Assembly: GCF_030345695.1 (NCBI RefSeq)
Contig: NZ_JAUASV010000003.1
Coordinates: 162,305-226,304 of the forward strand
DNA from: Galbitalea sp. SE-J8
Lineage (GTDB): Bacteria; Actinomycetota; Actinomycetes; Actinomycetales; Microbacteriaceae
Length of the DNA stretch: 64,000 nt
Direction: 5' to 3'
The notes under the pieces were generated by a model. The model searched no databases and was not told the origin of the DNA. It was given only the letters and a program-made list of their open reading frames with translations. Below are positions 32,652 to 41,968 of the stretch, piece after piece (the first letter of the stretch is position 1; every line of letters starts with the position of its first letter). The position numbers were made by a program, and so were the translations under genes.

Positions 32652-33581
32652 TCATCTCGTCGTGTCGCGCTGGAGGCGGAAATTGAGCACGCTCACGCCC
32701 GCAAGGATGATGAAGAGGATGTAGCTCATGGCCGCCGCGGCGCCCATGTTCCCCTGGCCGAGACCCTGGTCGGCGATGTACATGATCGCCGTGCGGGTCT
32801 CGGTGCCGGGCGCGCCGCGGGTGATGAGGAACGACTGGCCGAACATGTTCGCGCTCGCGAGCAGGGTCGTCGTCGTGACGAACGTCATCACCGGCCGCAG
32901 CCCGGGCAGCGTCACGCTGCGGAACGATCGCCAGGCGCCGGCGCCGTCGAGGGCGGCCGCCTCGTAGAGGTCGGCGCTGATGCCCTTGAGACCGGCGAGC
33001 AGGATGACGGTGTTCAGCCCGAGCGTCCACCAGACGGTGATGCCGACGAGCGAGACCCAGGCCCAGGGCACCTGCACGGTCCACGGGATGTCCGCGCCGA
33101 GCAGGGCGTTGACGGCGCCGAGCTGCGGGTCGAGCAGGAAGCGCCAGAGCACGCTGATCACGGCGACGCCGAGCACGTACGGCGCGAAGAAGATGCCGCG
33201 GAACACGCCGCCGGCCCGCACCCTGCGATTCAGCAGCAGCGCGATGCCGAGCGGGATGACGAGCAGGCACGGCACGCTGAGCACCACGAACAGGCCGGTC
33301 GCCCGCATGCTCTCCCAGAAGTCGTCGGCGTACAGGCCGTCGGGCGAGAACAGGTCGATGAAGTTCTTCAGCCCGACGAACGGATGCAGCGGCAGCAGCT
33401 CGTTCCAGGTGTGCAGGCTGATCCACAGTCCGGAGACCGCGGGCGTCACGACGAACGCCAGGAACAGCACGAGGAACGGCGCGAGGAACAGGTAGGCGGT
33501 CAGGGTGCGCCGACCGCGGGGCGCCCGCCCGCGGGGCCGGACGGCCCCGCGGGCGGACAGGGTGACGACGGTGTCAGCCAC
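32652..33581 (-). CDS. Carbohydrate ABC transporter permease (MalF type)
   Basis: 309 residues from GTG 33581. This start overlaps the binding-protein stop by eight bases (GTGGCTGA), which is why it is preferred; no better start with a ribosome site was seen. Membrane segments lie near 32-55, 92-115, 128-150, 178-200, 225-250 and 280-300. The EAA loop is LYEAAALDGAGAWRSFRSVTLPGLRP (about 195-222). With the MalG-type partner it forms the channel of a sugar importer. Confidence 0.9.
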   Translation of the reverse strand: MADTVVTLSARGAVRPRGRAPRGRRTLTAYLFLAPFLVLFLAFVVTPAVSGLWISLHTWNELLPLHPFVGLKNFIDLFSPDGLYADDFWESMRATGLFVVLSVPCLLVIPLGIALLLNRRVRAGGVFRGIFFAPYVLGVAVISVLWRFLLDPQLGAVNALLGADIPWTVQVPWAWVSLVGITVWWTLGLNTVILLAGLKGISADLYEAAALDGAGAWRSFRSVTLPGLRPVMTFVTTTTLLASANMFGQSFLITRGAPGTETRTAIMYIADQGLGQGNMGAAAAMSYILFIILAGVSVLNFRLQRDTTR

Positions 33582-34887
33582 CGTAGGTGGCCGCGTTCTG
33601 CTGCAGGATGGCATCCGCCTTCTTGGCGGCGTCATCCAGCGCATCCTGCGGGGACTTCTTGCCGAGCACCGCCTCGTTGACGGCCGTCGTGATCTCGGCC
33701 ACCGCGGTGGTGATTCCGGGCGCGACCGTCTCGTAGTGCGCGTAGTCGAGCTCGTCGAGGAACACCTTCAGCTCCGGGTGCGCCGTGAGCAGCGCCGGGT
33801 CCTCGCGGATCGAGTTCTGCGCCGGCAGCTCGCCGGTGTCGGCCCAGCCGAGCGAGTTGTCGTTCATCCACTTGACGAACGCCGCCGCGGCGGCCGACTT
33901 GTTCGGGTCCTGGCCCTTGTTGGCCGGGAACACCCAGTGCGTCGAGCTCGACCAGACCGCCTGCTGCGTGCCGATCTGCGGCACCGCGACGGCCTGGTGG
34001 TCGACGCTCTGCAGTGCCTCGTTCGTGGTCTGCCAGACGCCGTTCCAATTGAACGCCGTCTTGCCGCCGACGAGCGCGTTGAAATTGCCGTCCTGCGCCA
34101 CGTTGGCCGGGCTGTAGCCCTTGTCGACGAGGTCGCGCATCCAGGTCAGCGCCTGCACGCCCGCCTTCGAGTTGAACGTCGCCTTCGACACGTCGTCGTT
34201 GAACAGGTCGCCGCCGAACTGCCAGAGCAGCGACTCGAACTCGAACGTGCCGGTGAACACGAAGCCGTCCACCCATTCGCCCTGCACGCCGGCCTTCTTG
34301 AGGGCATCGAGCGCGGCGGTGTAGCTTGCGGCATCCGTCGGCAGGTCGGTCGTGCTCAGGCCGGCCGATTCGAGCACGTCGTTGTTGACGTAGAGCCCGA
34401 GGGGCGTGACGCTCCACGGCACGCCGTACTGCACGCCCTTGTACTGCGCGTTGTCGAGCAGGCCGCCCGGGAAGTCGTCGGCGCTGTAGCCGAGGTTCTT
34501 CACGACGTCGCCGGCGTCGAGCAGCAGACCCTGGGCGCCGTAGGTGGCGATGTCATCGCCGTGCAGCACGGCGACGTCGGGGCCCTTTCCCGACTTGATC
34601 GCGAGCGGCATCTTCGAGGCGATGTCCGCCCACTCGATGGCCTGCTCCTTGACGGTGATGGTGGGGTGCTCGTCGTTGAACTTCTTGACGAGCTGGGGAA
34701 CGATCGTGGGCGCGGCGCCGCCGGTCCACCCGTTCCAGAACGTGATCGTGACATCGGGACCGGAGTAGTCGGCCCCCGCATCGACCGAGCCCGTCGAGGG
34801 GGCGTCGGACGAGGAGCACGCGGCGATGCTCGCTCCGAGTCCCACGATCGCGACGGCGGCGATGATGCCGCGCAGCGGTCTCTTCAT
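33574..34887 (-). CDS. Sugar ABC transporter substrate-binding lipoprotein
   Basis: 437 residues. Start: MKRPLRGIIAAVAIVGLG, then lipobox SIAAC. The mature part is a family-1 (MalE-like) binding protein: VTITFWNGWTGG, VPQLVKKFNDEHPTITVKE, KGPDVAVLHGDDI, YGVPWSVTPLGLYVN and HWVFPANKGQDPN. AAAGGAG lies eight bases before ATG 34887. A promoter TTGACC-N17-TACATT at 34960-34988 with an overlapping LacI-type operator controls it. The gene heads a four-gene operon: binding protein, two permeases, GH43. Confidence 0.93.
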   Translation of the reverse strand: MKRPLRGIIAAVAIVGLGASIAACSSSDAPSTGSVDAGADYSGPDVTITFWNGWTGGAAPTIVPQLVKKFNDEHPTITVKEQAIEWADIASKMPLAIKSGKGPDVAVLHGDDIATYGAQGLLLDAGDVVKNLGYSADDFPGGLLDNAQYKGVQYGVPWSVTPLGLYVNNDVLESAGLSTTDLPTDAASYTAALDALKKAGVQGEWVDGFVFTGTFEFESLLWQFGGDLFNDDVSKATFNSKAGVQALTWMRDLVDKGYSPANVAQDGNFNALVGGKTAFNWNGVWQTTNEALQSVDHQAVAVPQIGTQQAVWSSSTHWVFPANKGQDPNKSAAAAAFVKWMNDNSLGWADTGELPAQNSIREDPALLTAHPELKVFLDELDYAHYETVAPGITTAVAEITTAVNEAVLGKKSPQDALDDAAKKADAILQQNAATYGG

Positions 34888-34959
34888 GGATTGCTCTCCT
34901 TTGAGTGCCCGCCGGGGTGCACGCCCGCGACGCGGACATCCGGCTGTGGGGTTGCCAGC

Positions 34960-34988
34960 AATGTACAGCGCTGTAAATTGGCGGTCAA
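34960..34988 (-). promoter_or_regulatory. Promoter with overlapping LacI-family operator
   Basis: Read on the minus strand: TTGACC (34988-34983), 17 bases, TACATT (34965-34960). The 16-mer TTTACAGC/GCTGTACA (34962-34977) is a near-perfect palindrome lying across the spacer and the -10 box, where a bound repressor would block polymerase. The same half-sites recur before the GH2 gene at 36094. The divergent LacI gene begins 82 bp away. Confidence 0.8.
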
Positions 34989-35058
34989 GGTCGGAGCGAC
35001 GCGACCGTGTGCTCGCTGGATACGATGATCTCGGCTCCGCTCGGCGAAAGGGGCACCG

Positions 35059-36072
35059 ATGCCGCGAGTGCGATTGGAAGACGTCGCGCGGGTCGCGGGC
35101 GTCTCGATGAAGACCGTCTCGAACGTCGTGCGCGACTACCCGCACGTGAGCGCGGCGACCCGGCAGCGGGTGGAGAGCGCGATCGCGGCGCTCGGCTACC
35201 GGCCGAACATCTCGGCCCGCCAGCTCGCCACCGGGCGCACCGGCATGATCGCCCTCGCGTTCAGCGACGTGAGCCTGCCGTACTTCGCCGAGCTTGCCCG
35301 CGTCGTGGCGCACGCCGCGGGGGAGCGCGGCTTCCGCGTGCTGCTCGAGCAGACCGACGCCGACCTCGACCGGGAGCGCCAGATCCTGTCCGCGCGCGAG
35401 GCGGGGCTCGTCGACGGGCTGCTCTTCCAGCCCGCACGGATGTCGTCGGCCGAGATCGCGGAGCACCGGCAGGACCTGCCCCTCGTGCTGCTCGGCGAGG
35501 AGTCCGCGCCGATCACGGTCGACCGGGTGATGATCGACAATCCGGCCGCCGCGGCCGAGGCCACCCGGCATCTGCTCGCGCTCGGCCGGCGCCGGCTCGG
35601 ATTCGTCGGGCACGAGGTGAGCGGGCTGTCGCGCACGTCGACGCTGCGCCTGGCCGGCTTCCAGTCCGCGCTCGAGGGGGCCGGGCTGGCCGTCGACCCC
35701 GCACTGCTCGTCGCGACCGACGAGATCAGCGCCCGCAGCGCTGCACAGGCGGTCGGGGCGGCGCTCGCGTCGGGGGTGCGCGTCGACGGGTTCGTCTGCC
35801 GCGACGACCTGGCCGCGATCGGCACCGTGCGGGCGGTGCACGAGGCCGGCCTGCGCGTTCCGCACGACATCGCGATCACGGGCTGGGACGACATCTCGCT
35901 CGCGTCGATGACGCACCCGTCCATCACGAGCGTGGCGCCCGACGTGCGCGCGCTCGTCGAGACGGCCCTCGACCTGCTCGCGGATCGGCTCGGCGGGTTC
36001 GACGGGCTCGGCCGCCACCAGCTCATCGGTCACCGGCTGGTCGTGCGCGAGAGCGCGCCGGCCGTCGCCTGA
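35059..36072 (+). CDS. LacI-family transcriptional regulator
   Basis: 337 residues. The N-terminal HTH reads VRLEDVARVAGVSMKTVSNVV, followed by the hinge helix region NISARQLATGRTG and a periplasmic-binding-protein-like effector domain (GLLFQPARM, DRVMIDNPAAAAEATRHL, GFVGHE, GFVCRDDLAAIGTVRAV, GWDDISLASM). AAAGGGG precedes ATG 35059. It is divergent from the sugar transport operon and immediately upstream of the GH2 gene; palindromic sites with TTTACAGCGCTG occur before both targets, so it most likely represses them and is released by the imported sugar. Confidence 0.93.
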   Translation: MPRVRLEDVARVAGVSMKTVSNVVRDYPHVSAATRQRVESAIAALGYRPNISARQLATGRTGMIALAFSDVSLPYFAELARVVAHAAGERGFRVLLEQTDADLDRERQILSAREAGLVDGLLFQPARMSSAEIAEHRQDLPLVLLGEESAPITVDRVMIDNPAAAAEATRHLLALGRRRLGFVGHEVSGLSRTSTLRLAGFQSALEGAGLAVDPALLVATDEISARSAAQAVGAALASGVRVDGFVCRDDLAAIGTVRAVHEAGLRVPHDIAITGWDDISLASMTHPSITSVAPDVRALVETALDLLADRLGGFDGLGRHQLIGHRLVVRESAPAVA

Positions 36073-36093
36073 GGGCGGGGAGCCGCGATCGGA

Positions 36094-36109
36094 TTTACAG
36101 CGCTGGAAT
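36094..36109. promoter_or_regulatory. Second LacI-type operator before the GH2 gene
   Basis: TTTACAGCGCTGGAAT shares the 12-mer TTTACAGCGCTG with the operator at 34962-34977. It ends about 20 bases before the GH2 start. A -10 box was not resolved; the transcript may be very short-leadered. Confidence 0.7.
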
Positions 36110-36129
36110 TTTCCCGCACACTGGTGCGC

Positions 36130-37962
36130 ATGGAATTCCTCGTCGCCGACGACGTGCCCGTCGCATCCGTGCTCGCTCGGGCGTCGGCTCAGGACGGCCG
36201 GTACCCCCGGCCGCAGCTCGTGCGCCCCGACTGGGCCGACCTCGGCGGACGATGGGGGTTCCGCGACGACCCCGACGACGTCGGGCGGCGCGACGGCTGG
36301 CACCGCGGTTGGGCGGACGCCGAGGGCGGCGCGATCATCGTGCCCTTCCCGCCCGAGTCGCCCGCGTCGGGCATCGGAGACGCCGGATTCCACCCGGTCG
36401 TCTGGTACCAGCGCGTGATCGAGCCCGGGGAGCGCGCGGCGGCCGGGTCGGGCGAGCGACTGCTGCTGCACTTCGGGGCCGTCGACTACCGGGCCGACGT
36501 CTGGATCGGCGGCATCCACGTCCGGTCGCACGAGGGCGGGCACGTGCCGTTCTCGATCGACATCACGGATGCGGCGGGCGGTGACAGCGCCCTCGTCGTC
36601 GTGCGGGTCGAGGACGACCCGGCCGACGTCGCGCAGCCGCGCGGCAAGCAGGACTGGGAGCTCGACCAGCACGTGATCTGGTACGACCGCACGACGGGCA
36701 TCTGGCAGCCGGTGTGGCTGGAGAGCGTCGCCGCGACCTCGGTCGCGCACCTCGCCTGGACGGTCGACCTGATCGGTGCCGCGGTGCGAGCCGACATCGA
36801 GCTCACCGTTGCCCCGCGTCTCCCCGGCGCCGTGCTGCGGGTCGAGCTCGAGCTCGACGGCGTCGCCCTCGGTTCCGCCCAGGTGCCGGTCGAGGGGCCC
36901 CGCGTCTCGCTGAGCGTGCCGGTCGCGCGGCTGCGCAACGGGCAGGACCTCGAGCCGCTGCTCTGGAGTCCCGCGCACCCGCACCTCGTCGACGCCCGCG
37001 TGAGCGTGAGCGAGGACGGACGGACGACGGATGCGGTCGCGTCGTACCTCGGCATCCGTTCGGTGAGCGTCGAGGGCGCCGACGTCGTGCTCAACGGCCG
37101 GCCGACGCCGATGCGCGGCGTGCTCGAGCAGGGCTTCTGGCCGCGGTCGCACCTCGCGGCGCCGAGTGCCGAGGCGCTGCGCGAGGAGGTCGAGCTCATC
37201 CTCGCGCTCGGCTTCACGTTCGCGCGGATCCACCAGAAGCTCGAGGATCCGCGCTTCCTGTACTGGGCCGACCGGCTCGGGCTCATGGTCTGGGAGGAGA
37301 TGCCGAGCGCCTACGAGTTCTCCCCGGTCGCGATCGCGCGCACCACCGCCGAGTGGACGGCCGCAGTTCGGCGCGACTCGTCGCACCCGAGCATCGTCGC
37401 GTGGGTGCCCGTCAACGAGAGCTGGGGGGTGCAGCAGATCGCGAGCGTCCCCGCCCAGCGCGCCTACGCGCGCGGACTCGCCGACCTCACCCGCGCGCTC
37501 GATCCGTCGCGGCCCGTGATCAGCAACGACGGCTGGGAGCACGTCGGCTCCGACCTGCTCACGATCCACGACTACGAGCCCGACGGCGCGATCATGGCCG
37601 AGCGCTATGCCGACGAGGGGGCCGTCGCGGCTCTCGTCGAGGGCCGCGGTCCGGCGGGCCGCATCCTCTGGCTCGACCGCGGCACGCCCGTGCCGGCCTG
37701 CGTGCTGCTCACCGAGTTCGGCGGGGTCAAGTTCGCCGCCGCAGACGCGGGCGGCGCGTGGGGCTACTCGACCGCGGTCGATGCGGACGACTTCGAGAGC
37801 CGGCTGCGGGCCCTCATCGGCGCGGTGCGCTCGGCACGTGGGCTCGCCGGATTCTGCTACACACAGCTCACCGACACCGGGCTCGAGGTGAACGGTCTGC
37901 TGACCGAGGATCGGCTGCCCAAGCTCCCGATCGAGACGCTCCGCGCGATCATCGCCGGCTGA
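36130..37962 (+). CDS. Glycoside hydrolase family 2 (beta-galactosidase/glucuronidase-like)
   Basis: 610 residues. Domain order: sugar-binding jelly roll (about 20-190; HFGAVDYRADVWIGG, GHVPFSIDIT), immunoglobulin-like domain (about 195-300), then the TIM barrel (about 305-610) with VLNGRPTPMRGVLEQG, the acid/base Glu in VPVNESWGV (about 433) and the nucleophile Glu in LLTEFGGVKF (about 530). No signal peptide is visible, so it acts in the cytoplasm on imported sugar. ATG 36130 is chosen; an in-frame GTG lies two codons upstream. No clear ribosome site was found. The LacI operator lies just upstream. Confidence 0.9.
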   Translation: MEFLVADDVPVASVLARASAQDGRYPRPQLVRPDWADLGGRWGFRDDPDDVGRRDGWHRGWADAEGGAIIVPFPPESPASGIGDAGFHPVVWYQRVIEPGERAAAGSGERLLLHFGAVDYRADVWIGGIHVRSHEGGHVPFSIDITDAAGGDSALVVVRVEDDPADVAQPRGKQDWELDQHVIWYDRTTGIWQPVWLESVAATSVAHLAWTVDLIGAAVRADIELTVAPRLPGAVLRVELELDGVALGSAQVPVEGPRVSLSVPVARLRNGQDLEPLLWSPAHPHLVDARVSVSEDGRTTDAVASYLGIRSVSVEGADVVLNGRPTPMRGVLEQGFWPRSHLAAPSAEALREEVELILALGFTFARIHQKLEDPRFLYWADRLGLMVWEEMPSAYEFSPVAIARTTAEWTAAVRRDSSHPSIVAWVPVNESWGVQQIASVPAQRAYARGLADLTRALDPSRPVISNDGWEHVGSDLLTIHDYEPDGAIMAERYADEGAVAALVEGRGPAGRILWLDRGTPVPACVLLTEFGGVKFAAADAGGAWGYSTAVDADDFESRLRALIGAVRSARGLAGFCYTQLTDTGLEVNGLLTEDRLPKLPIETLRAIIAG

Positions 37963-38007
37963 CGGCCGAGCGCGGCCGGCTGGTCCGTCGAGTCGCGGAA
38001 CGGGTCG

Positions 38008-38151
38008 GCTGGTCGGTTGTGCTGGTCGGTTGTGCTGCTGGTTGGTTGTGCTGTTGGTCGGTTGTGCTGTTGGTTGGTTGCGCTGTTGGATGGTTGTGCT
38101 GCTGGTCGGTTGTGCTGCTGGTCGGTTGTGCTGCTGGTCGGTTGCCTGCCT
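38008..38151. repeat. 16-bp minisatellite
   Basis: Nine copies of GGTYGGTTGTGCTG with YTG linkers; after the first 13-bp step, the copies follow at 16-bp spacing (38024, 38040, 38056 ... 38136). It fills the gap between the convergent GH2 and histidine-kinase genes. It is strongly G/T-biased on the plus strand. No gene is supported. Confidence 0.85.
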
Positions 38152-38157
38152 CGTCGG

Positions 38158-40077
38158 TCAGGCGCGGCGCAGGCGCACGGTCATGACCGTGCCGACGCCG
38201 ACCTCGGAGGTCGCGGTGAGCGAGCCGCCGAGCGCCTCGACGATGCCGTGGGCGATCGCGAGGCCGAGGCCCGAGCCCGCGACGCGCGAGGAGCCGGCGT
38301 TCGAGGCGCGGTAGAACCGCTCGAAGACGTGCGGGAGGTCGGCCGCGGGGATGCCGATTCCGGTGTCGCGCACGACGACCTCGACGAGCTCGGGATCGAC
38401 GCCGCCCGACGCGACGACCGTCACGCGCCCGCCGGCGGGCGTGTACTTCACGGCGTTCTCGATCACGGTCGTGAGTGCGTGTCCGAGGCGCACCGGGTCG
38501 GCGATCGCGGCCGGCGCGGGGGTGGAGGCGGGCGCCAGCTCGAGGGTCACGCCGCGCTGCTCGGCGGCGGGACGCAGATCGTCGACGACGCGCGCGACGA
38601 CCGCCGCGGCATCCGTGGGCACCGGTGCGATCTCGAGCGCCCCGGAGTCGAGCCGGGAGAGCACGAGCATCTCCTCGATGATCTCCGTGAGGCGTCGCGC
38701 GCTGTGCTCGACGGAGCCGAGCATCTCATCCGTCTCCGGGGTGATCGGACCGGCTCCGCCGTCGCGCACCACCTCGGTGAAGCCGACGATCGACGTGAGC
38801 GGGGTGCGCAGCTCGTGGGTGAGCGTCGCCGTGAGCTCGCTGCGGGCCTCGTCGAGCCGGCGGAGCTCGGCGAGCGCGCGCTGCTCGACGGCGAGCATGC
38901 GTCCGAGCGTGATCTGGCGGAACACGATCGGCACCGTCGCGAGCGCGACGGTGAGCGCGGCGAGCACCACGGCGGGCAGGATGACGCGCGTCTGTGAGGC
39001 CCAGAGCAGCACTCCGAGTGCGGCGAGCACGCCGAGCCCGGGCGTGACGAGGCCGAGCGCGGCGGTGCGCCGGCGGGCGAGGTGCGCGGCGGATGTCGCG
39101 GCGCCCGGGCGCACCGCCCACCACGCCATGAGGGCGAGGCCGACGACCCAGCCGGCGTCGATGGGGGAGCCGGCCGCGTAGCTGTCGGACTCGCCGAGCA
39201 ACAGGTAGCTGACGTCGCTCCAGACGAACACGGCGATGCCGGCGACCAGCCAACAGGCGCGACGCGAGCCGGCCACGGCCGGCGCGCTCGCGTAGCCGGC
39301 GATGATCGCGACGAGCACGACGTCGAGCGCGGGGTAGGCGATGCCGAGCGCCGTCTCGACGGATGGCGCGGCCGCTGCGGCCTCGTCGAGCACCGGCTGA
39401 ACGATGACGAGCAGCACGCTCGCCGCACCGAGGCTCGCGACGGCGCCGTTGAGGGCCAGGGATGCGACCACCCGGCGCGAACCGGGCGCGAACGCGACGA
39501 CGATCGCCGCGATGAGCAGAGCGTAGAACGCGAGGTACGGCAGGTCGGACGGTGCGGGCGACGGCGCGTATCCGCTCGGGCCCATGATGCCGACGTAGAT
39601 CGAGTCGCCGACGGCCCACGCGATCGCTGCGAGCGCCGCGAGCACCATGGTCGCGCGGCCCTCGCGACGTGAGACGGCGACGGTCGCGATGACGAGCGCG
39701 GGCGACCACGTCGGCGCGAGGCGCAGCCCGACGTTCACGACCGAGTCGAGCTCGGGCACCGCGCCCACGATCGCGAGGCCGACGAGGTAGACCGCGTTGC
39801 TCAGCAGCACGAGCCCGAACACGACGAGCGGTGCGAGCCGGCGGATGCGGGCCCGGATGCTCGGTGCGGCCGGCGCGGCGGACGATGGCGCGGACGGTGC
39901 TGACGGTGCGGACGGTGCTGACGGCGCGGCGGACGATGGCGCGGACGGTGCTGACGGTGCTGACGGCGCGGCGGTGGGGGGCGCGGCGGTGGGGGGCGCG
40001 GCGGTGGGGGGCGCGGCGGTAGGCCGCGAGTCCGTCGGAGACGCACCCGTGGACGTCGGTGTCATCGGGAGGGCCAC
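38158..40077 (-). CDS. Sensor histidine kinase, multi-membrane, orphan
   Basis: 639 residues from GTG 40077, chosen because GGGGGAGG ends five bases upstream (ATG 40065 is the alternative). A long Pro/Ala/Ser-rich N-terminus (about 15-70), built from short tandem repeats, precedes about nine hydrophobic segments (about 85-385). The kinase core follows: H box LTHELRTPLTSIVGF (about 428), N box VIENAVKYTPAGG (about 530), G1 VRDTGIGIP and G2 GSGLGLAI (about 605). No response regulator gene is adjacent. The minisatellite follows its stop immediately. Confidence 0.88.
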   Translation of the reverse strand: MALPMTPTSTGASPTDSRPTAAPPTAAPPTAAPPTAAPSAPSAPSAPSSAAPSAPSAPSAPSAPSSAAPAAPSIRARIRRLAPLVVFGLVLLSNAVYLVGLAIVGAVPELDSVVNVGLRLAPTWSPALVIATVAVSRREGRATMVLAALAAIAWAVGDSIYVGIMGPSGYAPSPAPSDLPYLAFYALLIAAIVVAFAPGSRRVVASLALNGAVASLGAASVLLVIVQPVLDEAAAAAPSVETALGIAYPALDVVLVAIIAGYASAPAVAGSRRACWLVAGIAVFVWSDVSYLLLGESDSYAAGSPIDAGWVVGLALMAWWAVRPGAATSAAHLARRRTAALGLVTPGLGVLAALGVLLWASQTRVILPAVVLAALTVALATVPIVFRQITLGRMLAVEQRALAELRRLDEARSELTATLTHELRTPLTSIVGFTEVVRDGGAGPITPETDEMLGSVEHSARRLTEIIEEMLVLSRLDSGALEIAPVPTDAAAVVARVVDDLRPAAEQRGVTLELAPASTPAPAAIADPVRLGHALTTVIENAVKYTPAGGRVTVVASGGVDPELVEVVVRDTGIGIPAADLPHVFERFYRASNAGSSRVAGSGLGLAIAHGIVEALGGSLTATSEVGVGTVMTVRLRRA

Positions 40078-40252
40078 GATCACCTCCCCCGGGAACGGAA
40101 GCCCGGGGCCAGCGTACCTCCGTGCGCGAGCACCGGCGCCCGGCGCCGCGTCGGGTTCTCGGCGTCGGCTTCTCTGCATCCGCTTCCGCTTCCGCTTCCG
40201 CATCCGCTTCTCCGCATTCGCTTCTCCGCGGGTCGCACTGCGGGCCGGAGGC

Positions 40253-41647
40253 TCACGCCGCGAGACCGGCGACGTTGCGACCGCCCCGACGCGCCGTGCC
40301 CGTCGCATCCACCCAGGGAGGCGGGGTGAACCAGGGCACGCCGTCGCGCCACTCGAGCGTCCAGCCGTCGCGGTCGAAGAGGGCGTGGTGGAATCGGCAC
40401 AGCAGCACGCCGTTCTCGAGGTCGGTTCGGCCGCGTGCCCACCAGGGGTGGATGTGCGCGGCTTCGCACCAGCCGGGTGGGGCGTTGCAGCCCGGCCACG
40501 CGCATCCGCTGTCGCGGACGGCCATCGCGCGACGCTGTGTCTCGGTGAACAGGCGCTGTTCGTCGCCGAGTTCGAGGGGTTCGGAGGGGCCGCCGAGGAT
40601 GGCCGGGATGATTCCGGCGGTGGCGGCGAGCCGGCGGGCGGTGCTGGCGCTGACCGGGGAGTCGACGCCGGCGAGGTGCGCCTCACCGAGGCCGGTCCGC
40701 AGCGTGCTGAGGGGCACGGTCACGACCATGGCGACGCTCGTTCCGGCGAGCTTTCCGTCGTCGTGGGCGAGGGATTCGCGGGCGAGATCGACGAGGGCGT
40801 CGAGTCGGCGCTGGGCGAGGGTTCGGTCGTCCGCGGGCAGCGCCTGCCGCTCGTCGCCGGCGTCGGCAGCGTCGCCAGGAGCACCAGGAGCGCCAGGAGC
40901 GCCGGTCGCGTCGACGCGGTCGCGCGCATCCGGCTCGAAGCGCACGGCTCGGCGCGGTGCGGTGCGGGCATCGAGCGCGGTGAGCAGGAAGCCGGTGGAC
41001 TCGGGGTCGGAGTCGATGGTCCACCGCGTCATGCCGTCGGGCAGTTGGGTGACCCGGAGCCCGCGGCGCGCTCGGAGCGCGGCCTCGCGCGCTTCGGCGC
41101 CCTCCGGCGCGTAGCGGGAACGCACCTCCGTGCACAGCCGCGCGAGGTCTCGGGGCTCGAGCGTGCGCGCGTGGTCGACGAGCACGGACTCGAGCGCGAC
41201 CGCGTCGTCGGCCGCGACCGCGCACTCGTTCAGGGTCGTGATGATCTGGCGTGCCGCCGACGCGCTGATCGAACCCGCGGTGAGGGCATCCGCGACCGGC
41301 GGATGGGGGTCGGGCAGTCGTTCGCCGAGCAGGCTCACGCGCGGCGCCGTCGCGGCTCCGACCGCGCACCACGCGGCGGCGGTGCCGGCGTCGATCCGGG
41401 CCTTCTCGGCGACGAGGGTGCCGGCTGACCGAGCGCCGTGCCGTCGGGCGAGCGAGTCCGCGTCGCCCGCCTCGGATCGCTCGACGACGGCGCTCGCGAG
41501 CTGCACGCCGACGGCGTCAGCGAGTCGGCGCAGGTCGCCGGCGAGTGCGGTCGCGGCGAGAACAGCACCGTCGTCCATGGCCGCGGGCTCGCCGAGCGCC
41601 GCGAGGTCGCGGGTCACCTCGGTGAGGCGGGTGAGGGCGTCGAGCAT
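40253..41647 (-). CDS. HNH endonuclease with DUF222 domain
   Basis: 464 residues. The N-terminal two thirds are the helical DUF222 region (LARRHGARSAGTLVAEKARI, TAGSISASAARQIITTLNE). A GAPGAPGAPGDAADAGDE linker comes from short repeats. The C-terminal HNH nuclease core is complete: CAWPGCNAPPGWCEAAHI, then HPWWARGRTDLENGVLLC, ending RFHHALFD. Such proteins are abundant in actinobacteria; their role is unknown and may be mobile or defensive. ATG 41647 has AGGAA about 10 bases upstream. The 175 bp between it and the kinase gene contain tandem CTTCCG hexamers (near 40180-40225) and nothing else recognised. Confidence 0.85.
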   Translation of the reverse strand: MLDALTRLTEVTRDLAALGEPAAMDDGAVLAATALAGDLRRLADAVGVQLASAVVERSEAGDADSLARRHGARSAGTLVAEKARIDAGTAAAWCAVGAATAPRVSLLGERLPDPHPPVADALTAGSISASAARQIITTLNECAVAADDAVALESVLVDHARTLEPRDLARLCTEVRSRYAPEGAEAREAALRARRGLRVTQLPDGMTRWTIDSDPESTGFLLTALDARTAPRRAVRFEPDARDRVDATGAPGAPGAPGDAADAGDERQALPADDRTLAQRRLDALVDLARESLAHDDGKLAGTSVAMVVTVPLSTLRTGLGEAHLAGVDSPVSASTARRLAATAGIIPAILGGPSEPLELGDEQRLFTETQRRAMAVRDSGCAWPGCNAPPGWCEAAHIHPWWARGRTDLENGVLLCRFHHALFDRDGWTLEWRDGVPWFTPPPWVDATGTARRGGRNVAGLAA

Positions 41648-41968
41648 CGGAGGGATTCCTAACTCCGGCGCAGGACCCATGCTAGCACATAGATACGAGG
41701 AACAGAAGCCCTGTGGGCAAATGCGATCGAAAAAGATTTCGCGCTCCCGACCAGCACCGCTGCGAGCCCCGCTGCGAGCCCGCGACCGCCACCGCCGCCC
41801 CGCCCGCCCCGCCTGCCCCGCCCGCCCCGCGCCGCCCCGCCCGCCCCGCCCCGCCTGCCCCGCCCACCCCACCCCGCGGTAACGCCCCCGAAACATTCCG
41901 TAGACTGGCGCGGGGCTTTCGAGGGCGCACGCCCGCCCCGTCGTCCCCGCCCAGAAGGAACCGCATCC
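41648..41968. other. Intergenic region with long C-rich tract
   Basis: About 320 bp between the divergent HNH gene and serA. From 41762 to 41878 the plus strand is almost all C and G in CCCCGCC units (G-rich on the minus strand, with quadruplex potential). A short A-rich spot GAAAAAGATTTCG lies near 41727. TAGACT (41901-41906) may be the serA -10 box, but no -35 is clear. AGAAGG precedes the serA GTG. No RNA gene or further coding region was recognised. Confidence 0.5.

Noticed and set aside
41762..41878. C-rich tract read as a coding extension upstream of serA
   Set aside because: It would encode almost only Pro/Ala/Arg. A non-coding, structure-forming tract is more likely.
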